Below are positions 23,626-35,431 of a stretch of DNA of 64,000 nucleotides, one piece after another. The notes beneath the pieces were generated by a model that was not told where the DNA came from, made no database searches, and saw nothing but the letters and a program-made list of their open reading frames with translations. A program made the position numbers and the translations under genes. The stretch is from Amborella trichopoda (taxonomy: Eukaryota; Streptophyta; Magnoliopsida; Amborellales; Amborellaceae), in assembly GCF_000471905.2 (NCBI RefSeq), contig NW_006500065.1:1810860-1874859 (forward strand), in the 5' to 3' direction. How positions within the stretch are numbered: position 1 is the first letter of the stretch; every line of letters begins with the position of its first letter.

Positions 23626-24390
23626 TCCTTTTCAAACCGATTTAACTTAACCGATGCTACTTTCCTTTGGTTCATCTTCGACCAAAAGGCATGTTTCTGT
23701 CAGTACCAGACAAATATTCCCATCTCCTTTGGCCTTAATAACACTAGAATAAACAATATGCCTAACTATTGATATGTACCATGTGCATCAGTCAACGTGA
23801 ACAAACTTAGTTGGCATTTCTGCTTCTTGTTCCTCATACTTGCTCATTTGGCATACAATATTGTAACCTGCACAAATTCCTCTGTGAATGATGCTAATGC
23901 ACTGCCCAACTGGAATTTTGATTTTATCTAATGTTTAAAAGCTCAGACCAAGACATGCATCATGGAAGCTAACTCCTATATTACTTGAAGACATATCGTG
24001 CGACATGCTTCAGAGTTCAAACACACTAGTAATGGTGAAATATTAAATGTTCAAGTTTTGGAAGCTCCTGTAGGTGTATGAGCTGACAACAACAACAAAA
24101 CCAATAGTTTTCCTTCTGCTTTTATTGTCAAACTATTTCTTCGATTCTATATAAGTAGTCTTCCATTATATGTAGTTTTGCTGTTTCTTCATTTTTTAAA
24201 TTTATTTCATTATGATATTCATGTGATTACGTTTTATCATTTGCCCCATAAGTTTTTGTATATAAGTTGTTCTAGTCCTCTTTCCATTTAATCCTTGTTA
24301 TTGTTCACATGAATTATGTGATACAACTCAACACCGAGTTAGCACATAATGTGGGAGCTAGGACTGATACCAATGATAGTTGCACTCAAT

Positions 24391-24413
24391 AAAAAAAAAA
24401 AAAAAAAAAAAAA
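24391..24413. repeat. Poly(A) run, 23 nt
   Basis: Preceded by CTCAAT. No flanking target duplication was found, so a retroposed origin is unproven. The surrounding 23640-24589 has no recognised gene. Confidence 0.8.
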
Positions 24414-24589
24414 GGTAACCAAGAGTTTCACCAAATCCCATATTTAAGCAGGCATTAGATTTGACCCTTGACCAATCTCGTTAGTTTTGTTTAAAGTTTT
24501 ACACAATCCCACTCCATAAAGACTTAGATAAAACAATATGACATGCTCTCTTCCCTTTAGCTTGCCTGGACCCCTTGCATCTATCCCAA

Positions 24590-25410
24590 TCATTTGAAGC
24601 GAACGCAAATTGCAATTGGTTTCTCTTCTTCATTATGCTCTATAAAGTTAGGAAGATGTGACAACCTTGTGAGCCCAAGCCTCACAATATCCCTCTTCTC
24701 AATGAACTTGCATATCACGCTAATGATAAGGGTGTGACTGTAGATGAACACTGTCATGGCCTCAGCCTTATCAAGTGCCTCCTTTACCCTTGGCATTTCA
24801 ACAATAGCCTTAATTGTGAGCTTCTTGTAGAGTGTTCTTCATCAGAAATTAGCATTAGACGGATTGGCAGTAGCTTTCTTACTACCTGATGACGTGCTCC
24901 ACCTCCTCAGTACTCTCATAAACCAAAGAAAAAATAGAAAGTGCATTGTGAATATCATCAGATGCATCAATAGACATCGTCCCTAAAGGAAAATTCATTA
25001 TATGGGGTTGGGGCCTTAACCCTGGCCCAAATTGGCCACTTTTCGCCATTATTGGATGAAAGCCGTTGAAGTGAGAAGCATCGAAAGCAATTCCCACTTG
25101 ATATATCCAATGACCAATATATTGATTTACTCGGGCTTGGTCTTTCTTCTTAAACCTAGTTTCATTTTTACTTGCTTCTTCCCTTTCTCTATTGCAGCCT
25201 TGGACTCGGAGGGGCAGGAGAGAGGGGTGGTTAAATGACATCCCCAGGCCTCTTCATATGAGGCTTCTTAAACCCAATTCCTCTCTTAGAACTTTATGAG
25301 GAACTCACATTAGTCTTCCCTTCAACATCATCTTCCTCGGTACCACCAAATATATTCAAGTCCGCCTTGAACTCTATAATGCTTGCCTCACTTGCCACCT
25401 TTTTATTTTT
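24590..25410 (-). pseudogene. hAT-family transposase fragment (DUF659 region), broken
   Basis: On the minus strand, 24882-25241 encodes 119 residues with RVNQYIGHWIYQVGIAFDAS and GQFGPGLRPQP, and 24590-24796 encodes ITVFIYSHTLIISVICKF-type sequence (TVFIYSH). Both are typical of the DUF659 region and the following catalytic segment of plant hAT transposases, a cut-and-paste DNA transposon family. Upstream, about 25260-25410, a third frame ends with KKPHMKRPGDVI, like the linker after the BED zinc finger. The frames are separated by stops (one at the 3' end of 24882-25241, another between the linker and DUF659 parts) and the C-terminal dimerisation domain is absent, so it is dead. No terminal inverted repeats were found. 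Confidence 0.75.
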
Positions 25411-25429
25411 TTTGGCATCCAAAATCCAA

Positions 25430-26794
25430 ATTTCAAAAATAAAAAAAAAAAGGAAAAAGAAGAAGAAGATGACAAGGAGAAAAAAAGAAGGTAAGAATAG
25501 AAAAATGATTGTTTACTGAACATTTTTGTGGTTTTGGGGGGTTTCTTTCTCTGGCTTCACTCTCGATTCTGGTACCTATACTACTATCTCCCCTCTCTCC
25601 CCTACTTTCTTCATCTCTATCATCTCTCCACTCTCTTCCTCTCTCTCCCATACCTTCTCTTCACTCTCTTCCTCTCGTCCACACTATCCCATAGTCTCTC
25701 CCCTTCCTCCCTTTCCCATACTCTCTTCCCTTCCTCTCTTTTTGCATCCTTTTGCAGCACACAATCCCTTCCTCCTTTCTCTCTTTTTCTTTATCTTTTT
25801 GAAGCTTGTCTCTTAGGGTTTGTCCAAGTGTATGGGAGATGTGTCCATGCTAATGAAGGTTTGAAGTTATTCAAGTTGTCTCAGCTTTTTCTCTCGGGGC
25901 TCGGCCGTTTGCTCTCCTGAGGATTCGACAATCATTTTCTTAGGCCTTTCGAAGACCCAGTCGTCAAGGCTCGCCTCTGCAGTTACCATCTTCTGTTCTT
26001 TGCAAATCCAACCTTAATCGGTTTCTCGCAATCCACTCTCTTCAAGGCAGATCTTCGTCACCTTCTTCCTTCTCCTCCTCTCCCTCTCCTATATTTCAAT
26101 TTTTTGCTATTCCCTCTTGTAGCTTCGATGTTATTTGTACTTCGTATTTTATTTTTTGGGTTTATTTGTATTCTTTGCTTCTCTCCCCGTACTCTTAGCA
26201 CCCTCCTTGTTGGTCACAGTTTTACCACTTGTGTTGTAATTCGTTTTGCTTTAATTAATAAGTTAGCCAGTTTCAAGAAAACAAAATCCAAAATAGTCGA
26301 GCATCTTCCTTCTACATCTATCTAAGTATCTTCACTTTGGACAACATCCCCCTTCATACCGGCAAGGCATTTTTTTTTAAATGTATTTGTCCTCGCATTT
26401 GTATCTTGGTTACAAAAATTGTACAAAACTTTGTTTCAATTGTTTTTATTTGGGCGCAAACCAGTTTTGCCTCCTGGATCCCCCATCCTATTTAAACCCG
26501 AAGAAGACATTTCAAAAGAAGGAAAGGTATCAAAATTCATAGATATTTATCTTTTTTGCCCAATCTTTGATCCTCGATGTTTCAGATGGATATTGAGCTC
26601 TAATTCATAAAAGAACCCTCTTATAACGTTGCTTGATGATTCACAACGAATCCTATGCAAAATATGTTAGATTCCAGAAGAGGTTTTGTATTATTTGAAT
26701 TTTTCAATAGCAAAAAAAAAAAGAGGAAGAAAAATATTCAAACTTCTTGAATTTTTGAAGATTTTTTTCTCTCAATCCCTAAAAATGAATGGTG

Positions 26795-26797
<3 letters not shown>
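25430..26797. other. CT-rich then AT-rich intergenic sequence
   Basis: 25560-25800 is a pyrimidine-rich tract with spurious open frames (for example 25528-25920). No protein family is recognised in 25800-26797. Confidence 0.5.

Positions 26798-26840
<43 letters not shown>
26798..26840. repeat. (GA)n microsatellite next to the gap
   Basis: GA repeat runs up to the N block and resumes on its far side (27396-27411). Confidence 0.9.
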
Positions 26841-26842
<2 letters not shown>

Positions 26843-27395
26843 NNNNNNNNNNNNNNNNNNNNNNNNNNNNNNNNNNNNNNNNNNNNNNNNNNNNNNNNNN
26901 NNNNNNNNNNNNNNNNNNNNNNNNNNNNNNNNNNNNNNNNNNNNNNNNNNNNNNNNNNNNNNNNNNNNNNNNNNNNNNNNNNNNNNNNNNNNNNNNNNNN
27001 NNNNNNNNNNNNNNNNNNNNNNNNNNNNNNNNNNNNNNNNNNNNNNNNNNNNNNNNNNNNNNNNNNNNNNNNNNNNNNNNNNNNNNNNNNNNNNNNNNNN
27101 NNNNNNNNNNNNNNNNNNNNNNNNNNNNNNNNNNNNNNNNNNNNNNNNNNNNNNNNNNNNNNNNNNNNNNNNNNNNNNNNNNNNNNNNNNNNNNNNNNNN
27201 NNNNNNNNNNNNNNNNNNNNNNNNNNNNNNNNNNNNNNNNNNNNNNNNNNNNNNNNNNNNNNNNNNNNNNNNNNNNNNNNNNNNNNNNNNNNNNNNNNNN
27301 NNNNNNNNNNNNNNNNNNNNNNNNNNNNNNNNNNNNNNNNNNNNNNNNNNNNNNNNNNNNNNNNNNNNNNNNNNNNNNNNNNNNNNNNNNNNNNN
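26843..27395. other. Assembly gap, 553 N
   Basis: The gap lies within a GA microsatellite. The true length and content are unknown. Open frames called across it are meaningless. Confidence 0.99.
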
Positions 27396-27619
27396 AGAGA
27401 GAGAGAGAGATGAAAGGTGGACTAGGTGATCGGGCAAGTTAATATCGATTAAATTTTTTTACTCTTTTATACATATTGCCACTCGGATCACTTACAAGTG
27501 TCCAAAATACAATTTGACTTAATGAAAAAGCCAAGACCTCTCACTTGCATGGCATTAAAAGAAAAGCATAATCATCATGTAGAACTGAAAATTACATAAG
27601 AAAGAAATGGAAGCAACAG

Positions 27620-28690
27620 AAGTACAAAATATGAAACAATACCTTGCCTCAGGTTACCCCCAAGGAATTTGTACACCCTAAACCGAGTATCCTCCTTCGT
27701 TGGCGTACGAGATCTTGGGTCAAGAGCACACCTCACAATTAAAGAAGCCTAGGCAAAACTCTTAGAGAGCATTACATGGGGTTTCTTTGACCAGGGCTCA
27801 ACACATGAGCATGAGGCAAAGGCCTAGGGCTAGGGCTTGTGTGGCTTGGGTGTGCCACCCCTTAGGGTTAGCTCTTTCCTAAACCCTAATTTGAATGAGA
27901 GAAGAAGAGAGAGAAGGCTTGAGTGGGGGCACGTCCCCTTTAGTTGCTTAGAGAGAGATATATAGAGATGTAAAATAGAACCCCCATAGTTAGTATTTAT
28001 AGACAAGATGCTAGGGTTTATAGGGTTAGGGTTTTTCCATTATCATGAGGTTTAATCTTGACCTTTGATTTTGAAGACCTATGGGGTGAAGAGATCTCAA
28101 CCATTTATTCCCAAAATCAACCATCATAATTAAAGGAAGGAACCTTATCCCTCAGTTTCCAAAACTCCATTCCCCTCAAATATTTTGTGTAGAGAAAGTA
28201 ATCAATCAATCAAAATTATTGTCTTACACATTCCTATTTTGAAATCAATCAAAATCAATTTCTTACACTATCCTATTTTGAAATCAATGACAATTAATTT
28301 CTTACATCTTTCTATTTTGAAATCAATCAAAATCTCTACACAAAAAGGTTTCTTAAAATATCAAGTCAACATGTGGCATAATTGCCATATTTCAATTTAG
28401 GAAAGTATGTAGGAGGTGGGTGGCCATGTGGGCATTACCTCCCCACAATATGGTGGGCCTAATGAACCTAGTTAATTTTCAGATAATAAAATAATTTTTA
28501 TAAAACCTCCAAATATTTTATGTTTCTTTCTGATTAATATAAATGCAGGAAATTAATTTTTCTCTGTTTAAAAATCATATTTAATAAAATAAAATACCTA
28601 GAGAGGTCTAGAAATTCATTTTAATTATCTGAAATATAATTAAAACATATCTAAGAAAGTTTGATGGGAATTGGATCCATAGAGTTAGGA
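27620..28690 (-). mobile_element. Possible LTR fragment
   Basis: Read on the minus strand this has a TATA-like TCTATAAATACTA (about 27994-28006), then a CT-rich leader and a GGGTTTAG-rich part, an order that resembles an LTR U3-R-U5. No primer-binding site, ends or target duplication were found. Superfamily unknown. Confidence 0.3.
28208..28335. repeat. 39-bp tandem repeat, three units
   Basis: Each unit contains TCTTACA, then TYCTATTTTGAAATCAAT. The period is exactly 39 bp, hence the open frame at 28185-28400. Confidence 0.85.
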
Positions 28691-28927
28691 TTACGAAAAA
28701 AACATTGAGGACTCCATCATTTCTAGAGACCGCATCTCACTGCACGTTCTCAACCCTTCGTAGGGGTTCATGATTGGACCATCAAAGTCAGCCAATAAGT
28801 GGAGAAGATACGATCCTAGACCATGGATTACAAGTACATCTCTGAGGATAAGTCCATGGCCCATTTCAGCAGTATGCTTCATGGGTCTTCCAACACAGTC
28901 CAGAGTTGCAGGGAGTCTTCTCTTCAA
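28691..28927 (-). CDS. Unrecognised short open frame
   Basis: 78 codons on the minus strand with protein-like composition (for example GHGLILRDVLVIHGLGSYLL and LLADFDGPIMNP), unlike the repeat-driven frames nearby. I recognise no family. It may be a transposon or gene fragment, since it sits next to the possible LTR on the same strand. 28930-29428 shows nothing else. Confidence 0.2.
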   Translation of the reverse strand: MKRRLPATLDCVGRPMKHTAEMGHGLILRDVLVIHGLGSYLLHLLADFDGPIMNPYEGLRTCSEMRSLEMMESSMFFS

Positions 28928-29428
28928 TCACCCTTTGAAGCCAAATTGCAAAGTGACAAATTTTCAAAATGGTCTAATTGCAATTTGGCTTGGAAATCAA
29001 ATGGTCCCCAATATGTGCACTTGGAAGTTGGAATAGAATAGGCCAAGGGTAATTGCCATGTTTGATATGCCCCACTTTCTTATAATCATTTTGATCACAT
29101 TCTAACATGTGCCCTTTGTTAATGCATTTGAGATTTGGTAATGTGTTCATATATTTGTATTTCAGCAACTTCACTCGGTTCTATGCACAAAATGAACGTA
29201 CTCTGCGATGATCGATTGAAATATATTCCCTAACCATCTTGCAAAATCATATCTCTAATCTCTGTGCTAAAACTACTTTTGCGAATTCATCACAGGTGCC
29301 TTGTCAAGGATTGGTTTTGAAAATTCTGAGAATATGTTAGTTAATGTCATTGTTTTCCAGGTTAATTGACATTGGATCATCTTTTTGTTTTGATATCTTG
29401 GAACCTGATCCTTGAGCATAATTTCCAG

Positions 29429-30305
29429 GGTGGTTGCCAAAATGAGCTCTGTGATAGAATCAAGCAGTTGAAGAGAGCAAATAACAACACTAATTAAAGT
29501 TGGTACAGAAGTACCAAATTATAATGATACCGATGCGAAGTTAAAGCAACAGAATCAACAATGCACTCCAAAGTTGGACAATGAAAATGTCAACATTGTA
29601 AATTGGATGTACAGGGACGAGACTGAATTTCTCTGTCTTGACAACCATAACAAAGTAGATGATTCTGGCACAGATTATGGAAATCCCGATGACGATGGCG
29701 AGTCCTTTGATGATAATGATAGCTATGAAGATGAAGATGGAGAGGAATCAGGTATTGCTGAGACTTCAACAAGATTGTTAATGAGCCTAGAAGAAAGTGA
29801 AAATAAAGCGATACAGTTCCACAGACTAGAAAAATCAACTGAAGCTCTCGCGGCACACACATGTTTGAATGTGAAACAAGAAGAGCATGGAAATTTTAGT
29901 GAAGGAAAGCTGTTGCCTGTTGTTAGAGTAGATAAACATGGTGGAAATGTAATCAATAAGAGGGAGAATGGAAAGCATAAATTCAAAGTCAGTAAAAAAC
30001 TCAAAAGATACAAACCTTTTTCGGGATTGAGCTGTTCCGGTCATGAAAATCCACTTAAGGGGTCAGGAAATGTGTTTTCATATAGAAACCCCACTAAGGT
30101 TCCCTTCTGCTCAAGGGAAGTCAAAAGAATTATGGAATCTGAATTGCTTTCCTTAAAAAATGCTCAGACTCACACTATGCGGAAAATTATAGTTTTTGCT
30201 TCTCTTGGTATACGACATGGATGTGAAGATATGTACGAATTGGATTTTAATCAGTTTAGCATATTACGGAAAGGGGAGCCATCTGTTTCTCTAGAAAATC
30301 CTGGG
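29429..30305 (+). pseudogene. Exon 1 of the recombinase-like gene
   Basis: The main frame is open from 29472 to 30305, and the first in-frame ATG is at 29607. An upstream frame from acceptor TTTCCAG (exon base 29429) reads GGCQNELCDRIKQLKRANNN and stops at 29495, one frame off, which suggests a one-base indel. It holds an Asp/Glu-rich stretch (29670-29755), basic KLKRYK (about 29998-30015), then EVKRIMESELLSL and box I. The donor is GGG|GTATGC. An earlier exon with the true start is likely but was not found. Confidence 0.6.
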
Positions 30306-31561
30306 GTATGCAGTTCTTTATGCTTTGATCTTTAGCTTTATTTTCCGTAGGTTTAATATTTGGGTCTGCTGCTCTGTTTAGCTGTCCTCTTTCTGTTGTT
30401 TGGTTCATTTTATGGGACTTCTTGCTGTCTGCATTTGTGAGTTTATTGTTAATTTTCTTTCAATTTTGTCAACTTAAATTTTATTTCAAATCAGGTTTTA
30501 GATTTATGGTCTTGCAAGTGATGATTCAAAATTGGAAGGGGAAAACACTAGGATGAGTATCATGAATGGGTTCTGAGTGCAATTGGTTATGATCTCTCAT
30601 AGCATAGGTTGACTGCTGTGTTTCTTATTGAACACTACCTAGTAAGTAGATATAGTCATGCATGGAAAACAAACATTTTACGAATATTATAATGACTCAA
30701 GGATGGATGCCGGTTGCCAACATTGGTTCGGATGAGTTCATGATTTTGTTTGGTTTTATTAAATAGAAACATCTTTTCTTTCAAACGCCAACTAATACTT
30801 AGAGGCCAAACTCATACTCATATAAATTAAAGTTATAAAAGATGAACATCATATATAGAATAAATCGGCATTCTATAAAACAAATTAAGTTATTTTGGTT
30901 CAGTTCATGTTCTGTGCTCTAAAACTTGCCAGTCCAACTTGAACTCAGGCTATGTTGGGGTTTGTGGCTTTTAAGGCCGGCATGTAAATATAATAAATCA
31001 TAGTGAATTCTACACTTCTGTGGGAGTGTACTGTGGTTGACTAACGTAGGGTTTGACAGTCTATTGCCTAGGTCATGTCCAAAACTTTTAGCCTTGGGCA
31101 TGTGGCACTACCATTGAGGGTTTATATAGGGACATCTCTTGTTAAGTTTGGAGAGATTTTTAGGCCAGGAGAGCTGTGTGGTCTCCATTGTTCGAGCTTT
31201 TTTCCTTTAGTTATATATCAATAATAGTATTCCTTCTGATGTGGCTTTGGAGGTCACAATTTGACATGTTCCTCCATTATTTCCAACATTGATATTCTAC
31301 TGAAAGTTTTTAGGTTAGGCAGAAGACTACATCCTTGGTTAGGCTGGAATATGCGGCCTCTGCCTCTTCGTCCATGGCCTCTATTGCCATGATCACTTCC
31401 ACCCTCCTCTTTCTCTATTATATGATGGAGGTTTGCAGGCCATCACTACACATCTTGAGGATTTTGAGCAATTCATGACTAGACTGTGAGGTGGAACTGT
31501 AAAAAGTGTTCAGCAATATTTAGGCAACTTTTATTAATATTCCTTCCACATACACAAGACT

Positions 31562-32349
31562 CAATGTTCTAAAATTCGCCCTCCCGATTGCCTTGGAAAT
31601 TTTTTAAAAACACCTAGGCACTTGTTAGGTGGGGCCATTACGCGGCTTGCGTTTGGGCGCCTGCCTAGGCAGGCAAGGCCCCTCCTCGGCTCTATAGTCT
31701 AGGTGCCTGCCTAGGCGCCGCCTCATGACAAGTTGAAAAAAGGCGAAAATGGGTCTCGATGAGGGTTAAAAAAAGTCATTTCCCACCCCAAAAAATGGGG
31801 AAAAATGATTGAGGGGGGTATTCTAAACCCCCAAAACCAAAATCGTAGCTTTTAGGGTGAGAAAAACTCCCTCAAAACCACTATTTTGAGATTTATCGAA
31901 AGATTAATGACTTTTTGATTTTTTCGATTTCTTCACAAAACAAAGGCAATAGGTCGTGGGTGGATTTGGAGCTTCTAGTAGTTGATTTTGAGGACTTTTG
32001 GCATTCCAATAGATGAGGTTTGCACTGACATCAATTTGATTTTGCTATTTTTAAAGTATTATCATATTTGAAAGGGGGTTTTGATTTGGTTTTGCTACAA
32101 TATATTATGTTGTGGATCATGTGGTTTTTCTTTTACTTTTTTTTTTTTAATGATATATTTATGTGTTTATAACTAAAATTGATTTTTTTGTGATTAATTG
32201 AATTTTTTCTCATTTGGACGATGAAATTGAGCATATAACGTATGGGGGGGGTTTTCAATTTTGGTGAGGGCACCTTGTCTTTGGGTGGGCGCCTAGGCGG
32301 CTAGGCACCCAAACCATCTAGGCGGCCAAATCTGCATTTTTGAACATTG
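31562..32349. mobile_element. hAT-type MITE in intron 1
   Basis: 788 bp with ends CAATGTTCTAAAATTCG and, inverted at the right, CAATGTTCAAAAATGCA. Both subterminal parts are rich in GCCTAGGCG-like hexamers (31660-31730 and 32285-32330). The flanking 8-mers ACAAGACT and ACAGGCCT match at 6 of 8, a decayed hAT-type target duplication. No transposase. The AT-rich middle is not recognised. Confidence 0.8.
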
Positions 32350-33118
32350 ACAGGCCTAAATACGAGCAAAACCCCTGACCCTTTATCCTCTAGAATCTCG
32401 TAGACCCTCATGATTCCCTCGGATCGATGATGCACTAAAGACAAATACCTTCACCTCGTCTTTGTTTTGGAAAGATTTTGGAGGCTAGAGTCACTTTTTT
32501 CTGACCTGCCTTCTTCGAGGTTTCTTTCAAACACAACGCAGCAGAAAACACTCTCTAGGTTTTTGTCTAGGCCCCACGCACTTCGCTTTTTTCTCTTTTA
32601 TTTCAATGACTACAATGGCCCTTATACATGATAAATAGCTGATAGTTTGATGGCGGCAACAAAATTTTCATGAAGGTTTTTCTTCTGTTATTGATACTAT
32701 TCCTTTGTAGATTAGGCTTTTGATGTGCTAATTGTTCGCAGCTGCTTCTAGTTTTAAAGTTACTCAAATGTTGGTGACCTACAAGATATCTGAAATTTCA
32801 TATAATGTGAACTATTATTGACTTTATTAGGGCCATGGTTATTGTCGTTCACCTCAAGGAAGAATAATACATAGTACGCTTGAAAATTATGATATGTAAA
32901 CAGACACATGGAATACTGCATTTGTATGTATGTTATGAAACTCACTTGAACCGTCTATGGTGATCCCTTTTGTTTTTCTAAATCATTGAAGTAGTAGCTT
33001 TACTATGTCATTACCTGCCTCCCAAAGTCTCTCAAGTTTCATCTCTCTTTACATAGTGAGTAGCTCATTGCATAATATGACAGAACCCCAGTGGATATAA
33101 TATGTGTTTGATATACAG

Positions 33119-33309
33119 GAGCATGTTTTATATGAAAACCCTGGTGTCCAGAGGAAAATATTTTACCCTAATCGACAAAACCCAATGCTTTGTCCTGTAC
33201 AAATACTCGAAGAGGAGAAGGGCATGCGGCCATCTGATGCAAGTTGCCCATCTTGCTTATTTTTGTGCATTAAATAAGGTGGGAGGACACGAAATCTTCC
33301 TCAAAATGA
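33119..33309 (+). pseudogene. Exon 2 of the recombinase-like gene
   Basis: Acceptor ATATACAG, donor GA|GTAAGT. Encodes EHVLYENPGVQRKIFYPNRQ then NPMLCPVQILEEE and a CPSC motif. TAA at 33275-33277 interrupts the frame, which then continues GGRTRNLPQN to the donor. The splice signals remain consensus. Confidence 0.65.
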
Positions 33310-33599
33310 GTAAGTCTAATAGGATTTGTCATATTTGACCTGTGATTTGGGATCACTTCTTTCAGATATTCACAGCTTCTACCTGAATTATATTTCCTCG
33401 TAAACAATATATTGCAAGGCGGCCACCTTTTGCTCATCACGGAATGATATTTTTACAAATCAATGACATTCTCGGAATGAAATTGTTTGCTTTTAACAAA
33501 TAAAAATTATTATTGTCATCCGATTTCATACATCCATATCTCTCTTTTGCTACATACACGTGCGTGTGTCTCGACATTCCTCACCCATACTTGTGCACA

Positions 33600-33690
33600 C
33601 AAATATCCACTCCCACATTTTGCATCCATATGCACACCACATACACACGTCTGTGGTGTGGTGTCAGTGTGTGTGTGCATGTTTGTGGGT
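33600..33690. repeat. CA/GT-rich patch in intron 2
   Basis: Short ACACAC and GTGTGT runs in opposite senses (33590-33682), which could fold into a weak hairpin. Confidence 0.5.
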
Positions 33691-35372
33691 GAGATACATT
33701 CTGGGGGTTTTGCTTCTACTTCAGTAGCACTATCATTCCCAAAGGCAATGTTTCTAGTTCTGTCTTAATTTGCCAAGAATACCTCTTTGCTTACCAGTAA
33801 TGTGGCTTTACTAACAGGCACCCATAACTACATGTCATGGATATAATGCCTCAAAAATCACGTGTTATTTGATTCTCTGGTAGTGGTATCATTTCTCAAC
33901 AAGAATCTTTGGAATGTGTCCTGATAGAGCATGTGGTTGTGTTATTCTGAATGGGGTCCATGTAAACCTCAGTTATAGGTAGAGTCGTTTGTTCATGAGT
34001 TTTCTGGTCTATCTAAACATAGTCTAAAAACACTCGTACACCAATTTCATGGCTTATAATTAACTTTCAACATATGCCATCCACTTTTTAATATACTGTT
34101 ACTATTCCATCCTTGCATCGCAGATGAAGGGTAAACAAAAGAAACAAGAATTAGAATTAATAATCCACCTAATCAATTGTTACATCAAAGAGAAAACAAG
34201 AGGTCATTGTGAAATAAAGTTTATTTTATCAGAATGGGTTGTAATATTAACCAGAACAAAAGAAAGTCATTTTGGTACTCCCAAATAATAGGGTCCTGGT
34301 TTCCATTGTGTTGGTATGGTATGTGGCACCCATGGCATGTCCTGATCATCACCTTTTTTTTTGCATTTGCACCCTTCTTTTTTTGGTGAGGATCATGTTG
34401 AGCATTGTGAATTGACAATCCACGCATTCTGTTCTTTGTATAGTCTACAAACATGCGAGAAATCATGAATGGAATTCTTAGTATGCTTTCCACCATCTCA
34501 TTTACTCTATGTATGCCTAATAAATTACAACCTCATGTTATTTTCTAGATTTCATACGAGTTATTGAAAACCAGAGATCATTCTGATCCACTATGAAATG
34601 ATGGTTAAACATTCATGATACTTTCCATAGACCTTCAGGTGATTATAAACTATTAGATTAAAATTTATTAGCATGACTGTACCGAATATCATTTCAGAGT
34701 TGTGGAAATTGCTAGTGGAAAGCATGTTTTGAAGTGCAAGTTCCTGTTCTTTCCTTAGGTTACCTTGGTGTGTGGGACTGCTTTGACATATCAAATTCAA
34801 ACCGTGGTAAAATTATAAATCGATTTTATAATAAGTCTGAATGAAATTTTCTCCCTAATATATGAAATCACCACTCTTGTAATTCATTGATATTGGTGAT
34901 GTAGGGTATAAATCTAGGTTTATTTTTCCCAACAGGCCTGGACTTCTTTCCTAAGCATGTCTAAAGACATGGGCAAATTCAATAATGCATACCAGTTGCA
35001 GATTACAAGTGATACCCAAATTAAACTTCAGATTGTTAATTCAAATGGACTTTGAATTGACAAACCATCTGAGTTATAATTCCTCTCTTTTAGCTTACCT
35101 AATCTTGTCTGTGTAGTTCCATAGTGACTGTTATCGAAGTCATTTAGTGACTGTTATCGTAGTCATTCATCTTCTAGCTTGGATTAGTTAATTTCATTCT
35201 TCTGGTCCTTGTGCTTTTCAACTCAATAGTGTCTTCCTTGTTTCTGACCTGTCCATGGACTTAGAATTAGTTGGGAAGCTTGTTGATTTGGCTTGTCATG
35301 GTTACTTCCTGCTCTCTTGTTGGTTTGCACATGGCCATGGAAACATTGATAGGAAGATCATGGAAAGTTCAG

Positions 35373-35431
35373 ATACTTGTATTTACTTCTTCCATTCTTC
35401 AATGAAACAGTTAACTTCATAAAAAAAAAAA
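35373..35431 (+). mobile_element. 59-bp retroposed insertion with perfect 19-bp TSD
   Basis: AAGATCATGGAAAGTTCAG at 35354-35372 recurs exactly at 35432-35450. The insert ends in an A-run after CAATGAAACAGTTAACTTCA. A long exact target duplication plus an A-tail marks recent L1-type retroposition of a transcript's 3' end. It lies in intron 2 of the recombinase-like gene. Confidence 0.85.

Noticed and set aside
26686-27442. Long open frames across 26843-27395
   Set aside because: They consist mainly of N read as unknown residues and GA repeats.
33102-33338. 78-codon frame overlapping exon 2 of the recombinase-like gene
   Set aside because: It is in a different frame from the conserved exon and runs into the intron.
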